From: Mantamonas sphyraenae
Taxonomy: Eukaryota; CRuMs; Mantamonadidae
DNA: 64,000 nucleotides
Assembly: GCA_026936335.1 (NCBI GenBank)
Contig: JAPMXV010000015.1
Coordinates: forward strand, 186,001 to 250,000
Direction of reading: 5' to 3'
Below the pieces are notes generated by a model. The model was not told where the DNA came from and searched no databases. It saw only the letters and a list, made by a program, of their open reading frames with translations. Position 1 is the first letter of the stretch. Every line of letters begins with the position of its first letter. Made by a program: the position numbers and the translations under genes. Positions 39,032 to 49,724 of this stretch are shown here, piece by piece.

Positions 39032-39438
39032 CTCTCGTGTCAGTCTCTATCCATCCTCCCCACCCCATCCTCCTTCTGCATCCCACCCTCCTCCCCACTC
39101 ACACACTCTTCAACTTACAGCCGATCTGCTCATAATTACGACAGAGACGCTGAAGCAAAAGGAGATCCCATGATTTGCACCCGAGCAGCACACCACACAC
39201 ACACGCCCATCCTTGTCAGCCCACAAACACACACACACACTCTGTCCCTGTCTCTATTGGGCGTCACACCAAACATTCCACGTGGATGTGCTCACAACAC
39301 ACCTTCCTCAAAATTCAATGGCTCCGTCACCGCAATCAAACTCAGCCGAGCAATACAGTAAGTAGTCAGGCAAGCAATCAGAGACGTGGGGATTTCATCC
39401 ATCATCCATCATCCAGCATCCATCATCCATCTCCCTCT
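39032..39438. other. Intergenic region between right eL22 and right bZIP, with deletion scar
   Basis: 407 bases. It contains a GT/CA-rich patch, the scar where the Patched/RND-type gene was lost (about 39330-39365) and the minisatellite after the bZIP stop (39396-39432). No intact gene is seen. Confidence 0.6.
39348..39365 (+). pseudogene. Remnant of the Patched/RND-type gene: last five codons and stop
   Basis: The 18 bases read E-Q-Y-S-K-stop, the same C-terminus as the left gene at 31820-31837 with one silent change in the Ser codon. Just upstream, the sequence switches to DNA that in the left arm lies beyond the far end of that gene (near 35100). The right arm therefore once had the gene and lost it by deletion. 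Confidence 0.85.
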
Positions 39439-41607
39439 TCACGCCCGCACCAACGCACCTCCCCCCACCGTCGCCGCCGTCGCATTTGCACTCGGCACCA
39501 GCTCTGCCCCGTGCACTTCACACGTCAGCTGGATCAACTCTCCATCCTCTGCCTGCCTGTTGAACGCCTTGTACGGCAACACAATCGACAGCAGCGGTTG
39601 TCCGCTTCCTTCCCCTTTCCCTGCACTCATGCTCAGCCCGCCTCCCACCTTCATCATCATCTCCCCTCCACCTCCACTCACGTTGCCCATCAGCCCTTCC
39701 ATGCTGCTTGCCAGCATCGCCTTTCGCTCTGCCGCTCGCTTCTCCTGCTCCTCTGCAACAATCATCCCCACCGTCTTCTCCTCCCCGTCCTCCTTCTTCC
39801 CGCCTCCCATTCCTCCTCCCATCCCCTGCGTCGATGCCAGAGTCTGCACAGGCTTGCGTGCACGTCGGCTACGTCGCACAAACCCGCCCTGTCCATACTC
39901 ACCTCCCTCCGTCTCCTCCTCCTGCTGCGACCCAATCGTCGAACCACGCTGCCCGTGTCCAATCTCCTCCACACCCATCTTGCTGCTTCCCTGTGCGTGC
40001 AGCTCCTCCTTCACTGCGTTCACCTCCATGCGTGCCTTGTCCATCGGCGACGCACGCAGCTGGAACGCGTCTCCGCAAAACACATACGTGTGCGGCTGGT
40101 CACGGTACGCCTCGACGTTTGCTGCACACCCGCCCTTCAGCTCGCTGCTGCTCTCTCCATGTTCCTCTTCTTCCTCCTCCTCCTCGTGGATGATCATCAC
40201 CGGCTTGCTGCCTCCGTCTCCCAGCCGCTGCTTCTTCGACGCCTGCACGCTCGCCAACTCTGACGCCTGCACATGCTCGTTCAGCTCCAGCTGACCCTTC
40301 AGCATCGCCGCCACCTCCTCCACTCCTCGCTTGCGGCCCTTGCCTGCCTCCGTCGCCTCCATCGGAGCAGGCGAAGCACGAGCACGCGGCGACACAACCT
40401 CGCCGCTGTTGCCACCGCCGCCGCCCACAGACAACAGTACACGACGACCCACCTCCACCTTGGGCACACTCTCGCCCTCGTAGGTCATCCCTGCCGCCGC
40501 TGCCGCCGCTGCTGCTGCGTTCAGCTCCTCGCCCGTCAGCTTGTTCTTCAGCTTCTTGGCTCCCGGTGCCATCAGCATGCCCACACTGAACAGGACCACA
40601 AGCACCATGCCCGTCGTCTGCAGTCGCTCCTGCTTCGCATAGTTGCGTCGTCCGCTCTTGCTCGGCTTGCTGATCGTCACCACACGCTTGCGCTGATGCG
40701 TCTCTCCGCTGCTGCTGCTGCTCATGCTGCTTGCATCATCGTCGTCCATCGAGTCGCTTGCCTGACTAGCAACCATCTCTTCCAGCTTTGCTTGCACAGC
40801 TTCGTTTGCGTGCGGTGCCAACAGTCCCTGCAGCACCTGGTTCTGCGACCGCAGCTGCCTGTTCTCAGCCTGCAGTGCAATCATCTCTCGGTGCAGTTGG
40901 TTGTTCTCTTCGTTCAGCTCGCTCACCTGCTTCTCCAGCGTCTCAATGTACTTCTTCTTTCGCTGCCTGCTCAGCTGCGCACTCTCTCGGTTCTTCAGCA
41001 GTCGTCGCTTGCGTCGCTCCTCACGCAGCTCCTGCTCCGTCTTCAGACGTCCATCCGGGTGGTGTGTGCTGATCGGTTCGTCCAGCGCGCTTGCGTCCGC
41101 AGACGTCGCCACCTTGCCATTCTTCTTGGCCTTGGCCGCATTTCCGCCCTTTTTCTTGCTGCGCCCGCTGCTACGTCCACTGCTCGTGCTGCTGCTTTCG
41201 CTGTCGCTCTCATCCTCCGCCTTGGCCACAGTGCGGCTCTCGCCCACGCTCGGCACGTCCATCAGCTGTGCAGCTGCGCACGCCGCCTGCAAAAGCGTTG
41301 CTTGGTTTGCATCCGCCGTTTCTCCGTTTGCCCCTCCCTTTTGCTTCTCCTCCAGCCCCATGGCGTTGTGCAGACGCACTGCTGCATCTGCCCGCTGCAG
41401 CTCCCCCATCAGGTCCAGATCCATGTCTGCGTTGTTCACATACTCACTCGTGGTCGAGTTGGTAGACGAAAAGCTGTGCGGCGAGGTCGGGTCGTGGCAC
41501 TCCACCATCACGTCTTCGAACCCTCCCTGCAGCATCTGGCTGCTCAGCAGGTCGCTTTCCAGGTCCAGATAATGCGAGCTCTGGTCGCTCGTGTCAAAGA
41601 AATCCAT
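39439..41607 (-). CDS. Membrane-anchored bZIP transcription factor, ATF6/CREB3-like, right copy
   Basis: A 722-residue single-exon protein nearly identical to the left copy (29566-31746). The basic region, zipper and membrane helix are unchanged. Visible differences are small: Ser to Ala after the zipper (NEAVQAK), a four-residue loss in the lumenal Gly/Ser run (GGGGNSGEVV) and Ala to Gly in GGGMGGG. Both copies are full length without internal stops, which suggests both are used. The RRVL site after the helix is kept. It is divergent from the right copy of the unknown gene. Confidence 0.85.
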   Translation of the reverse strand: MDFFDTSDQSSHYLDLESDLLSSQMLQGGFEDVMVECHDPTSPHSFSSTNSTTSEYVNNADMDLDLMGELQRADAAVRLHNAMGLEEKQKGGANGETADANQATLLQAACAAAQLMDVPSVGESRTVAKAEDESDSESSSTSSGRSSGRSKKKGGNAAKAKKNGKVATSADASALDEPISTHHPDGRLKTEQELREERRKRRLLKNRESAQLSRQRKKKYIETLEKQVSELNEENNQLHREMIALQAENRQLRSQNQVLQGLLAPHANEAVQAKLEEMVASQASDSMDDDDASSMSSSSSGETHQRKRVVTISKPSKSGRRNYAKQERLQTTGMVLVVLFSVGMLMAPGAKKLKNKLTGEELNAAAAAAAAAGMTYEGESVPKVEVGRRVLLSVGGGGGNSGEVVSPRARASPAPMEATEAGKGRKRGVEEVAAMLKGQLELNEHVQASELASVQASKKQRLGDGGSKPVMIIHEEEEEEEEHGESSSELKGGCAANVEAYRDQPHTYVFCGDAFQLRASPMDKARMEVNAVKEELHAQGSSKMGVEEIGHGQRGSTIGSQQEEETEGGEYGQGGFVRRSRRARKPVQTLASTQGMGGGMGGGKKEDGEEKTVGMIVAEEQEKRAAERKAMLASSMEGLMGNVSGGGGEMMMKVGGGLSMSAGKGEGSGQPLLSIVLPYKAFNRQAEDGELIQLTCEVHGAELVPSANATAATVGGGALVRA

Positions 41608-42543
41608 TGTGTCGGGTAGCGCCGTGCATCGGCTGCCCGTTTTCTCTCTTTCTTCTTCTCACCGCCCGGCCCCACGCCACACAGACCTCCCCTGCATCTC
41701 TCGCACTGCATGTGTGTGCCCCATGGCCACATCTCACGCCCATGTGCCTTTCACATCCTCTGCATCTCCAACCGGGCCGTGCGTACGCCCCGAGTGGCCG
41801 ATGACGTCAAAACACGGCCCCGCCGCCCCGAATTCGCCGCAATTCCCGACTCGCCTTGCTCTCGTGCTTCCCGCCCGAAACTTTTTGTGCACCAGCCCTG
41901 CTTTTGGGCACTGACAGGTGCCATGACCAACCAAGCATGCAAGCTGTGTGCATGTGCATGACACTTGTGCTTGTGTGCACATGTCCAGGACACTCCTTCG
42001 GAGGGTTGTGCTTGTGTAGAAGCGTCGCGAGAACCGTGTGAAGAAAGGTCCGAAGGAGGGCCGCCCCAAATCTCCCGCCCCACGTCGCACTGTGACGTCA
42101 TCGTTCCACACCAACGCACCCCCGGACTGCATACCCTCCCAACCATGCATCAACCCACACACAGTCCGTACACGCAGCTGTGAGTCTCAGTACCGCTGGC
42201 AGCGCAAGGTATAAAGTTGTGCGTGCACCTCAGCCCCGATTCGCCCAACCCAAGCACAAAAAAAACCGACCACCCGAAAGGAAGGAAACTCGCCGCTGCA
42301 CACAAATTCACCGCGGAACTCTCTCTTCCAATCAACACCACCACCCCTCCTCCCACCCAACCAACGCTTCCCGTTTCAACCCTACCCATACTGGACACAC
42401 ACGTGTACCAAGTCCGATTGAGCACACAACCAAACGCCGATCAGAAACCCCAACCCATTCTTCTCGAGAATTTCCGAGAACGCGGACCACCGCACAGCAC
42501 ATATAGAAACGAAACACACGAAAGCAAGAGACCAATCGACACA
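41608..42543. promoter_or_regulatory. Shared divergent promoter region (right copy) with two CRE sites and a TATA box
   Basis: Mirror copy of 28628-29565. TGACGTCA palindromes lie at 41802-41809 and 42093-42100. A base flanking the second site differs from the left copy, but the eight-base core is intact in both. TATAAAG at 42210-42216 lies 328 bases before the ATG of the unknown gene at 42544. Confidence 0.6.
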
Positions 42544-44022
42544 ATGCAGCAACGATTCAACGACCACGACGTGGCGTCAGTGAAAGTGACGCCGGATCTG
42601 AAGCACGTGCTCCGGCTGATGTGCCAGCTTGTGCTGCAGCCTGAGAAGCGCTTCAGCGACAAACCCATGCATGAGGACCTGGAAAAGATGACGGGTCGTC
42701 ACTACGTCAACAACGGAGACATCATCCGAGCCAGCGACCTGCACTGGACGGAGGCACACATCAACATGTTCTACTTCCGGCAAATGTGCCTGAAGAACGG
42801 AGCTATTGCAGCCGCAGGCACGCCAAGCAAGTACCTGCGCATGCTGTTCCGCAACCACAAGCGCATTGTCAAGGGCCAGTACTTTATCGAGATGGACTGG
42901 CTGCTGGCTCTGGTGAATACGCTGGACGAGGAACTTGCGCGCGAATTGTACCAACGGCTGTCAGAAGCGCGCAGCACACACAAGCACAACCAACAGGTGG
43001 ACCACGAGACGTTCCCTCCGGCCAACGCTGTGGTGACCAACAAGATTGTGACGGAGGACGGACGTGTGGAGTCTGGAGACGGACCGATCACGACGTTGAA
43101 CATCAAGAGCGGCAGCCGCATGACACAGCAGCTGGACGGGTCGTCGAACGGCAAGAGCACGCCTGTGCGACGTGGATCACGACGCAGCAACCGACGACGC
43201 ACATCCAAGTACGACGATCTGATGGACGAAGAGTCATCGGATGCAGAGTACGTGCCTCCGTCTCGGGCGCGCAGCGAACGAAGCGCGGCAGCGCGTGCCA
43301 CACAAGCGCTGGCAGACGATGACACGCTGGCCATGGGCAACCTGGGCACACTGAACAACCTGAACCTGAACTTCAACTCTGTGGCCAAGCTGGAGCTGCC
43401 GTCGGAGTCGACGATGACGCTGGACGAGGGCGAACACAGCGACAACGACACGGTGCCGGACGACTACATGTCGACGGCGAGTGGCGACAGCGGAAGCGGA
43501 CACAAGCGCAGCCGAGACGTGATGATGGAGGATGTGCTTGTGGACACGACGCCCGTGGCACATGTGTTTAAGAAGCAGGCTGTGGCAAACGCGGCTGAGC
43601 TGCCTTCGAGCACGCCTCTGTACGATGTGCTCAACTCGTTGCACTTTGAGCCGAGCCACAAGAACATCGACCAGGTGTGGGGTACAGGCTCGTCGTCGTC
43701 GTCTGTGGCAGCAACCGCAGGCGCAACCGCAGGCGCAGGCGCAGAGACACCCGAGCTGAAGCCGCAGTGGCAACCGCTGGCAAGCGAGGCAAGCGAGGTG
43801 ACCGAGGCGCTGAAGCTGCCCACAGTCGGACATGCAGCAAAGCTGGGCGGCAGCGGAAGCAGCAGCGGAAGCAGCTTTGCACTGAGCGCACTGCCTTCGA
43901 TGACGAGCGTGGGCGACGAGTACGGGCAGATGGACCAGCTGTTTTCGCTGGACATGGACACGTACACGTTTGGCAACGACGACACGATGATGGTGTACAA
44001 CGACCTGGAGGAGGTTGTGTAA
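42544..44022 (+). CDS. Unknown acidic, probably nuclear protein, right copy
   Basis: A 492-residue protein, the same length as the left copy at 27149-28627. The one clear amino-acid difference I saw is Ser to Thr in a GAxAGAGAE stretch. Silent differences are more frequent; four fall within nine codons at SRARSERS. That bias toward third positions suggests both copies are still under selection for protein sequence. Features are as in the left copy: an N-terminal hydrophobic helical domain, a basic patch (RRGSRRSNRRR) and an acidic Ser-rich C-terminus. Confidence 0.75.
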   Translation: MQQRFNDHDVASVKVTPDLKHVLRLMCQLVLQPEKRFSDKPMHEDLEKMTGRHYVNNGDIIRASDLHWTEAHINMFYFRQMCLKNGAIAAAGTPSKYLRMLFRNHKRIVKGQYFIEMDWLLALVNTLDEELARELYQRLSEARSTHKHNQQVDHETFPPANAVVTNKIVTEDGRVESGDGPITTLNIKSGSRMTQQLDGSSNGKSTPVRRGSRRSNRRRTSKYDDLMDEESSDAEYVPPSRARSERSAAARATQALADDDTLAMGNLGTLNNLNLNFNSVAKLELPSESTMTLDEGEHSDNDTVPDDYMSTASGDSGSGHKRSRDVMMEDVLVDTTPVAHVFKKQAVANAAELPSSTPLYDVLNSLHFEPSHKNIDQVWGTGSSSSSVAATAGATAGAGAETPELKPQWQPLASEASEVTEALKLPTVGHAAKLGGSGSSSGSSFALSALPSMTSVGDEYGQMDQLFSLDMDTYTFGNDDTMMVYNDLEEVV

Positions 44023-44590
44023 GGCGTGCAGCCTTGTCACAACATCCGAGCAGGTGAAGGACTGCGGAGACGATGGAGAGGCGCAGACGCTGAAACGCGG
44101 ACGGACGCACTGTTTTTCGTGCGTGCGCGCGTGTGGGACGGCGTGCTGTGCAAGGAACGAGGCCTGTGGGGAGAGTGAGGAGGCAAGGGAGAGGAGGATG
44201 GAGTTGCCTGTGGCTGCTGCAGAACCCACTCGAGAAGAACTGGGGCGTTGTCCGCTCTCTCGAGGTTGGGATTCTGTGGTGCGTGTGTACGCACACACAC
44301 ACACATGGCATCCTCCACCTCCTCCCCCATGTCTAGATCTTTTGGATCTGCTCTCCCCAATGTTCTGGCAGGCGAAAGGGCTGGCACCGATTTTCAGTGG
44401 CCAGCATCCCACCAAACCACCCACAAAGGACAACGCAAACACACAAACTTTGAATATACCACCAACACTTCCCCCCCCTTAAACTCCTTCCTTTCTCTCT
44501 ACCCTCTTGTGCATTGTCTCGCCCTCACCTTTCTCGCACCCTCGCGGCCACCCAAACACCCCCTGCTCTTCCCAACGAAACTCCGTGAGG
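44023..44590. promoter_or_regulatory. Gap between unknown gene and HPRT; no gene seen
   Basis: 568 bases: the 3' flank of the unknown gene, then HPRT upstream DNA. The inverted repeat ends at about 44540, only 50 bases before the HPRT ATG. HPRT and the PKR1-like gene thus share duplicated upstream DNA, including AATATACC at 44453-44460 on the plus strand. Confidence 0.5.
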
Positions 44591-45333
44591 ATGAGTGTTC
44601 CTGCTGGCAAAGAGATCAAGGTGCTCCTGGACGCCGAAAAGATCGCATCACGTGTGGCGGAACTGGGCGAGGAGATTCGCGCGACATATAGCGCCGACGA
44701 CACGATTGTCGTGGTTGGTGTTCTGCGCGGCGCGTTCATCTTTATGGCCGACCTGGTGCGTGCCATCCACGGCCCAGTGGTCACCGACTTTTTCCAGTGT
44801 GCTTCGTACGAGGGCACCGAAAGCACGGGCGAGGTGACCATCATCCAAGATGTGCGCACCGATCTCGAGGACAAGCACGTGCTCATTGTAGAGGACATCT
44901 GCGACACAGGCACGACTTTGGAGGTGCTTATCCAGATGTTCAAGGTGGGTTTGCGTCTCTCGTGGACGTGTGAACAGCGCGGGAAGGAACTTCCTTGGTC
45001 CGCCCACGAGATGTTTCCGGAAGCGTCCACCGACTGACCAATCTGACACCGTACAACCACGCACGTGACGCACACGCATGATATGTCTTGGTTCCACAAT
45101 AGGAGCGCAACCCTAAGAGTCTGCGCACGGCTGTGCTGCTGAACAAGCCGTCGCGACGAACCGCAGAGAATCTGACGCTGGATTTCGTGGCGTTTGAGAT
45201 CGAAGACCTGTTTGTGATCGGGTACGGCTTGGATTTGGACCAACAGTACCGCAACCTGCCGTATGTGGGTCTGGTAGTGGACAGCACGGCCGAGGAGAGC
45301 ACAGGAGAGGAGAGTCCCGTTTTGGAACCTTGA
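44591..45333 (+). CDS. HPRT: Hypoxanthine (guanine) phosphoribosyltransferase
   Basis: Two exons (44591-44944 and 45103-45333; intron GTGGGT...CAATAG, 158 bases) give 194 residues. VVVGVLRGAFIFMADL and the PRPP-binding loop VEDICDTGTTL (about residues 99-109) are diagnostic of hypoxanthine-type phosphoribosyltransferases. KPSRRTAENLTLDF and DLFVIGYGLDLDQQYRNLPY complete the C-terminal hood and base-binding part. The enzyme joins hypoxanthine or guanine to PRPP to form IMP or GMP in purine salvage. The tail (TGEESPVLEP) is acidic and family-typical in length. Cytosolic; no targeting signal is seen. Confidence 0.93.
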
Positions 45334-45442
45334 CGCAAAAACATGAATCCGTCGCAGCACCGCCTCCACAAGAGCATTGGATGTCCCCACTGTGTCTCCA
45401 CGGCTGGACGCCTTGCACACGTGCGTTGGATGCATTCAGTGT

Positions 45443-46054
45443 TCATTTCGACAAAGATTCTACCCACCAGTCGACCACTTGAGGAAGCACCTCCTCCAGC
45501 AGCTGCAATTGCGTCGTCTTGTCCATGTCGGCAAAGGAAGGCACGTGAACAAAGAAGCATGCGACGTCTGTGCGCTTGAGTGCAGCGGTGGCAACGATGC
45601 CCTGCCACAGTGTGTAGTTGCAGATGTAGGTGCCTGCAGAGTCACTGAGGACCACGCCGTCGGGCAGTTGGTCGCCAGGATAGCTGTACACAAGACTGGG
45701 CGACACCTTGTCTGTGTCCCACGCATCGTCGATGGCCTGGTCGCGCGGCTGCTTGCCATCCGCATCAGGAATCCGAAATTCAGCGAGGTTCACAGCCTGC
45801 CGCTCCAGGCAGATGTTTGCCCTGCCGGCCGCCACACCAAGGTGGATAAACAGGTGTGGGTGTTTTGTGTCGAGAGAGTGTGTGTTTGTGTCCAGGTAGG
45901 CGTCGACGGCAGTCATGGAGACGTCGAGGAGGGTGCGAGACTCGACAGTGATTCCCTGCGCGTCCAGTTGCAACTCCTCCAGCAATTCGGCGGTGGGGTT
46001 TTTGTCCACCGAGCCAAACGCACCGAATGCGGTGAGATGGATGCTCACAGACAT
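45443..46054 (-). CDS. PGPEP1: Pyroglutamyl-peptidase I (peptidase family C15)
   Basis: A 203-residue protein starting MSVSIHLTAFGAFG; the N-terminal FGxFxxxxxNPT pattern is typical of the family. Catalytic residues are visible: Glu in NLAEFRIPD (about residue 91), Cys in SAGTYICNYTLW and His in FFVHVPS. The enzyme removes N-terminal pyroglutamate from peptides in the cytosol. Length and residue spacing are normal. It converges with HPRT (109 bases apart) and is divergent from IQUB with only 87 bases between start codons, a likely bidirectional promoter. Confidence 0.92.
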   Translation of the reverse strand: MSVSIHLTAFGAFGSVDKNPTAELLEELQLDAQGITVESRTLLDVSMTAVDAYLDTNTHSLDTKHPHLFIHLGVAAGRANICLERQAVNLAEFRIPDADGKQPRDQAIDDAWDTDKVSPSLVYSYPGDQLPDGVVLSDSAGTYICNYTLWQGIVATAALKRTDVACFFVHVPSFADMDKTTQLQLLEEVLPQVVDWWVESLSK

Positions 46055-46141
46055 GTGAGGCGCTGGTAAGAACGGGGTGAAGGGGGTTTGGTTTGGCTGC
46101 GCGCAGCTTGCCAAACACAACAAAGCACACCCAGCACCCCG

Positions 46142-48447
46142 ATGAGCCTGAACGATTCGTTCGACTCACTGGCACTGTCTGAGGAAGGCGGCGAGGAGGA
46201 GGTGTTTGCGTCGAGCGAGAACAGCAGCACGCTTCTGGAGACGGCGGGAGGAGGCGACCAGGTGCGCGAGGCAGTGGTGCAACCGCTGGAGCGACTTTCG
46301 CCCGACCCAGGGGCCCCAGCACCCATCGAACGGCCACAGGTGCGCGAGAGCAGCACGTCGATGTCACCTGGAGGCATGGGCGAGGGTTCTGGAGTGAGTA
46401 GCAGGCAGACAGAGACACAGGAAGGGGAGGAAGAAGCAGAGGAGGAGGAGGAGGAGGTGGTGGAGATCGACGAAGACGGGTACATCCAGAGAAGCGGGGT
46501 GGCCGGGACAGAGACACAGACAGAGGGTGACAGGTATGGACTGGGCAATGAGGAGGAGGGCCAGGAGGAGGAGGAGGATGCACAGGGAGGTGACGGGGAG
46601 GAGGGAGCGGCGCGCGTGTTTTTCATCTTCAACAACTTGGGCGAGGCACGTGTGCGACACATTGCGGTGTCATCGACCATCCGGGAGATTCGACAGCGAT
46701 TGTCCAATGACATCCGCTACCCGATGCAGGAGATCAATCTGTTGCACGACGGTGAGTTACGGCGGGGCGTGAGGGTGGGAGCGGCCAACGGCAACGGCTA
46801 AAATGCACGCCGGCCTGCTGCGAGGGTGTGAGCGGGGATGGACACGGAAACGCGTGCAAGGCGATGGAAGAGGATGGTTTGGAGCGTATGGGGTGTGACA
46901 TGAGTGGATGGGTGTGCATGGGACTGACACAAAACGGGGCGTGGGCATTGGCTCGAAAACGCGTTGGGGCGCTTTTGCTTTTTGGGTGGACAAAAGGCAA
47001 ACTGCTGGAAGACCCGTACACACTGGCGGAGTACGGAATCGAGGCGAATGTAAAGACGGAGCTGGACGTGCAGATTGGCGTGCTGCAGGTGGACGAAGAG
47101 GAGGATGGGGAAGGGGAAGAGGAGGAAGAAGTGGACGGGACGGGTGGGAGGCCGAGTCAGGACGAGGACGGACAGCCAATCTACGTGGACGAATCGGCGT
47201 ACGACTTTGAGTACGCAACGGGGGAGGAGTACGAATTGCCGGATGTGATTCCCGTGGAGGTGCACTACGCGTCGAATGTGCCGAGCAAGGTTGTGCGTGT
47301 GGAGATCAAAAAGTTTGAGGGCAAGAAGCCCTTTGTGGGTGGGTTCCGTCACAAGATGACGCGTGTGGAGTACCACCACGCATACACACAGACGCCGCGC
47401 AGCGAAGCGGACATTGAACGGCGGCAGAAGGCGTTGAGTGTGCAAAAGGCACACCGGAGCACGCAGACGCCGTCGTTGGTGACGCGGTCGCAACAGACGA
47501 CGCGAGAGCAGGGGACGCAGATGGCCAAGCCGGGGGTGTTTGTGGACGAGCGCAACGACGTCATCATGATTCCTGGGCCGTACTTTAGCAGCGAGCAACT
47601 GCACGAGGTGCAGGTGGACGCTTGTGTGACGATCCAGAAGTACCTGCGAGGATACTTTGCTCGCAAGCGTGCGCGTGCGTTGCTGGAGGAGCGCCGGGCA
47701 GAGTTTCGTGAGGAGGAGTCACGCAACCAGGAGGAGGCGCTGGAGAGGGAGGCACGACGACGCAAGGAAATCGAACGGCGGATGCATCCAAAGAGCAAGG
47801 CAGACTTTGAGCTGTTGTACAGCGAGCTGGAGGCGTGGCGATTGCAGGAGACACGGAAGATCCAGGAGAATCCGGAGCTGGAGGAGGATGAGCGGAAGGC
47901 GCTGATGCACGAACTGTTGGCCAAGGAGACAAAGCTGCTGCAGACGATCGATCGGCTCAAGATCCAGGCGAGCAAGCAGAACAAGGAGAGTAGCATCAAC
48001 AAGCGGTTGCAGCTGATGAGTGCGCCGAAGCAGTGGATGATGGGCGACGGAAGTGTGGTGGAGGTGGACACGCCGTTCACCACGCGTGCCAAGGAACTGT
48101 TGCAACTGTACGAGTCGCTGAACATGAAGCTGCTGACCATCGACGAGCGTCTGGACGTGCTGCTCCACGTCAAGTGGACGGTGAAGGAGTTTGACTGCAA
48201 CCTGACACGCGACCTCGTGGAACTGATCGACCGCGAGTTTGACCTGCTCGATCGCGGACGCAGCGAAAAGTCGTTGGACAAACTGCGCAAACGCATCAGC
48301 AACCTGTTTCTGCAGTTTTGCGAAACACCCGAGTTCAACCCAGAGTCCGCTCGCTTCAGCAAGGTGCCCTACAATCTCGTGCAACGCTCGCAAACAAAGC
48401 CGCTGTCACGAGCAGGCTCCTCCTCGTCACGCAGTGCACGCCGGTGA
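46142..48447 (+). CDS. IQUB: IQ and ubiquitin-like domain protein of the axoneme
   Basis: Exons 46142-46751 and 46997-48447 (intron GTGAGT...AAAAG) give 686 residues. An acidic N-terminal region of about 155 residues leads to a ubiquitin-like domain split by the intron (FFIFNNLGEARVRHIAVSST, then LLHDGKLLEDPYTLAEYGI). Next come VGGFRHKMTRVEYHHAYTQT, a signature of animal and algal IQUB proteins, and an IQ motif (VTIQKYLRGYFARKRA, about 410-425). A long coiled, charged C-terminal region follows. IQUB belongs to flagellar radial spokes in other eukaryotes and its IQ motif binds calmodulin-type proteins. This is the best sign in the window that the organism builds flagella. Confidence 0.9.
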
Positions 48448-48566
48448 TGCGGGTTGATGGAGAGGAGAAGAGAGGGTGTGAGTTTGGGAGGGGAAAGGGG
48501 GGTTGGTTGAAATGCACAAAGGTTTGGCAGTTGCGAGTTGTGTGCCAAGAGAAATTCTGGGCAGAA

Positions 48567-49711
48567 ATGAGCACGACCAAGAAAGAACGCGCTGCATGGA
48601 TGGACATTGTGGCTGGGACGGCTGGTGGGGTAGCTCAGGGTAGGTGGGAAGAAGGGCAGGAAGGGCGCGGGAGGGCGGAGGGGGGCCGGGAAAGGGAATG
48701 ACGCTGACGGGAATCTCTCCGGGAACGCCGTGCTAAAGTGATCTCGGGCCATCCGCTGGACACAATCAAGGTGCGACTGCAGACGCAGCCTACACCGAAG
48801 AAGGGGGTCGCACCCATGTACACAGGGATGGTGGATTGCGCAAAAAAGACGGTGGCGGCGGAAGGGGTACGTGGTTTTGCGTTTTCGCGGGGTGCCTGGG
48901 AATTTTCGAGGGTGGGATTTTGACAACATGCGAAGCTGCGAGCACGGGAAGCGACGGTGGAGCTGACACGGGGCCACACATGGACACGGACGGGCACCAT
49001 ACGCACGGAACACAGTTTATGGGCTTGTACAAAGGGGTCACGAGTCCAATGATGGGGGTCAGTATCAACACGGCGCTGATGTTTTTCTCGTACGGGTGGT
49101 GCAAGACGGCGCTGGCGGAAGATCCGGAGCACCTGACGCCACGGGAGGGCTTTGTGTGCGGTTTGCTGGCAGGCGTGGCTGTGTCCCTGTCTGAATGTCC
49201 GGTGGACAACTTTAAGTGCAAACTGCAGGTGCAGGGTCAGGGTGGAGAGGCGCTGGAGGGGTCGACGCGGTACACAGGGGTGCTGGACGCAGCTGGCAAG
49301 ATTTACCGGTCGCACGGTTTGCGTGGGGTGTACCATGGCATGAGTGCAACGTTGTTGCGCAACGTGCCTGCCAACAGTGCGTACTTTGGGGCGTACGAGC
49401 TGGTGAAAGGGCTGTGCAAGGAGAGCGAGGCTGTGCCGGACGTGTGGGCTGTGCCGGCAGGCGCTGCAGCTGCAGGAATTGTCTACTGGCTGGCTTGCTT
49501 CCCATTCGACGTGATGAAGAGCACCATCCAGAGCCAGGCCGTGTCGGAGACGCTGAGTTTGCGTCAGGCGGCGTCGCTGATCTACAGGGAGGGCGGCATG
49601 GGTGGGTTTTTCAGAGGCTTTACACCCTGCATGGTACGTTCGGTGCCAGCCAACGTCGCCACCTTTGTGGCCTACGAGGCTGTGATGGACTACTTGACTG
49701 CGCAGCAGTAA
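48567..49711 (+). CDS. Mitochondrial carrier family protein (carnitine/ornithine-carrier-like)
   Basis: Three exons: 48567-48639, 48739-48866 and 49016-49711. Splice joins restore [13 protein letters not shown] and AAEG-FMGLYKG; the product is 298 residues. The three-fold carrier repeat is clear, with [20 protein letters not shown] and [10 protein letters not shown] as the Px[D/E]xx[K/R] signatures and six predicted helices. [13 protein letters not shown] and [20 protein letters not shown] resemble the acylcarnitine/ornithine/basic-amino-acid subgroup (SLC25A20/15/29), but the substrate cannot be fixed from motifs alone. It sits in the inner mitochondrial membrane. Its stop lies 13 bases from that of the converging ENGase gene. 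Confidence 0.88.
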
Positions 49712-49724
49712 AAACGGTGTTTGT

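Larger units (their letters stand above)
38306..44540 (-). repeat. Right arm of the large inverted duplication
   Basis: Mirror copy of 26635-36153, holding eL22, bZIP and the unknown gene in reverse order. It is about 3.26 kb shorter because the Patched/RND-type gene is gone. Differences are scattered, and in coding parts many fall in third codon positions. For example, a nine-codon stretch of the unknown gene (43261-43290 region, SRARSERS) has four differences, all silent. This argues against an assembly artefact. Confidence 0.92.

Noticed and set aside
26635-44540. Inverted repeat as a pure assembly artefact
   Set aside because: Arms differ at scattered silent sites, microsatellite lengths and a 3.26-kb deletion, so they are distinct sequences; orientation still needs long reads.
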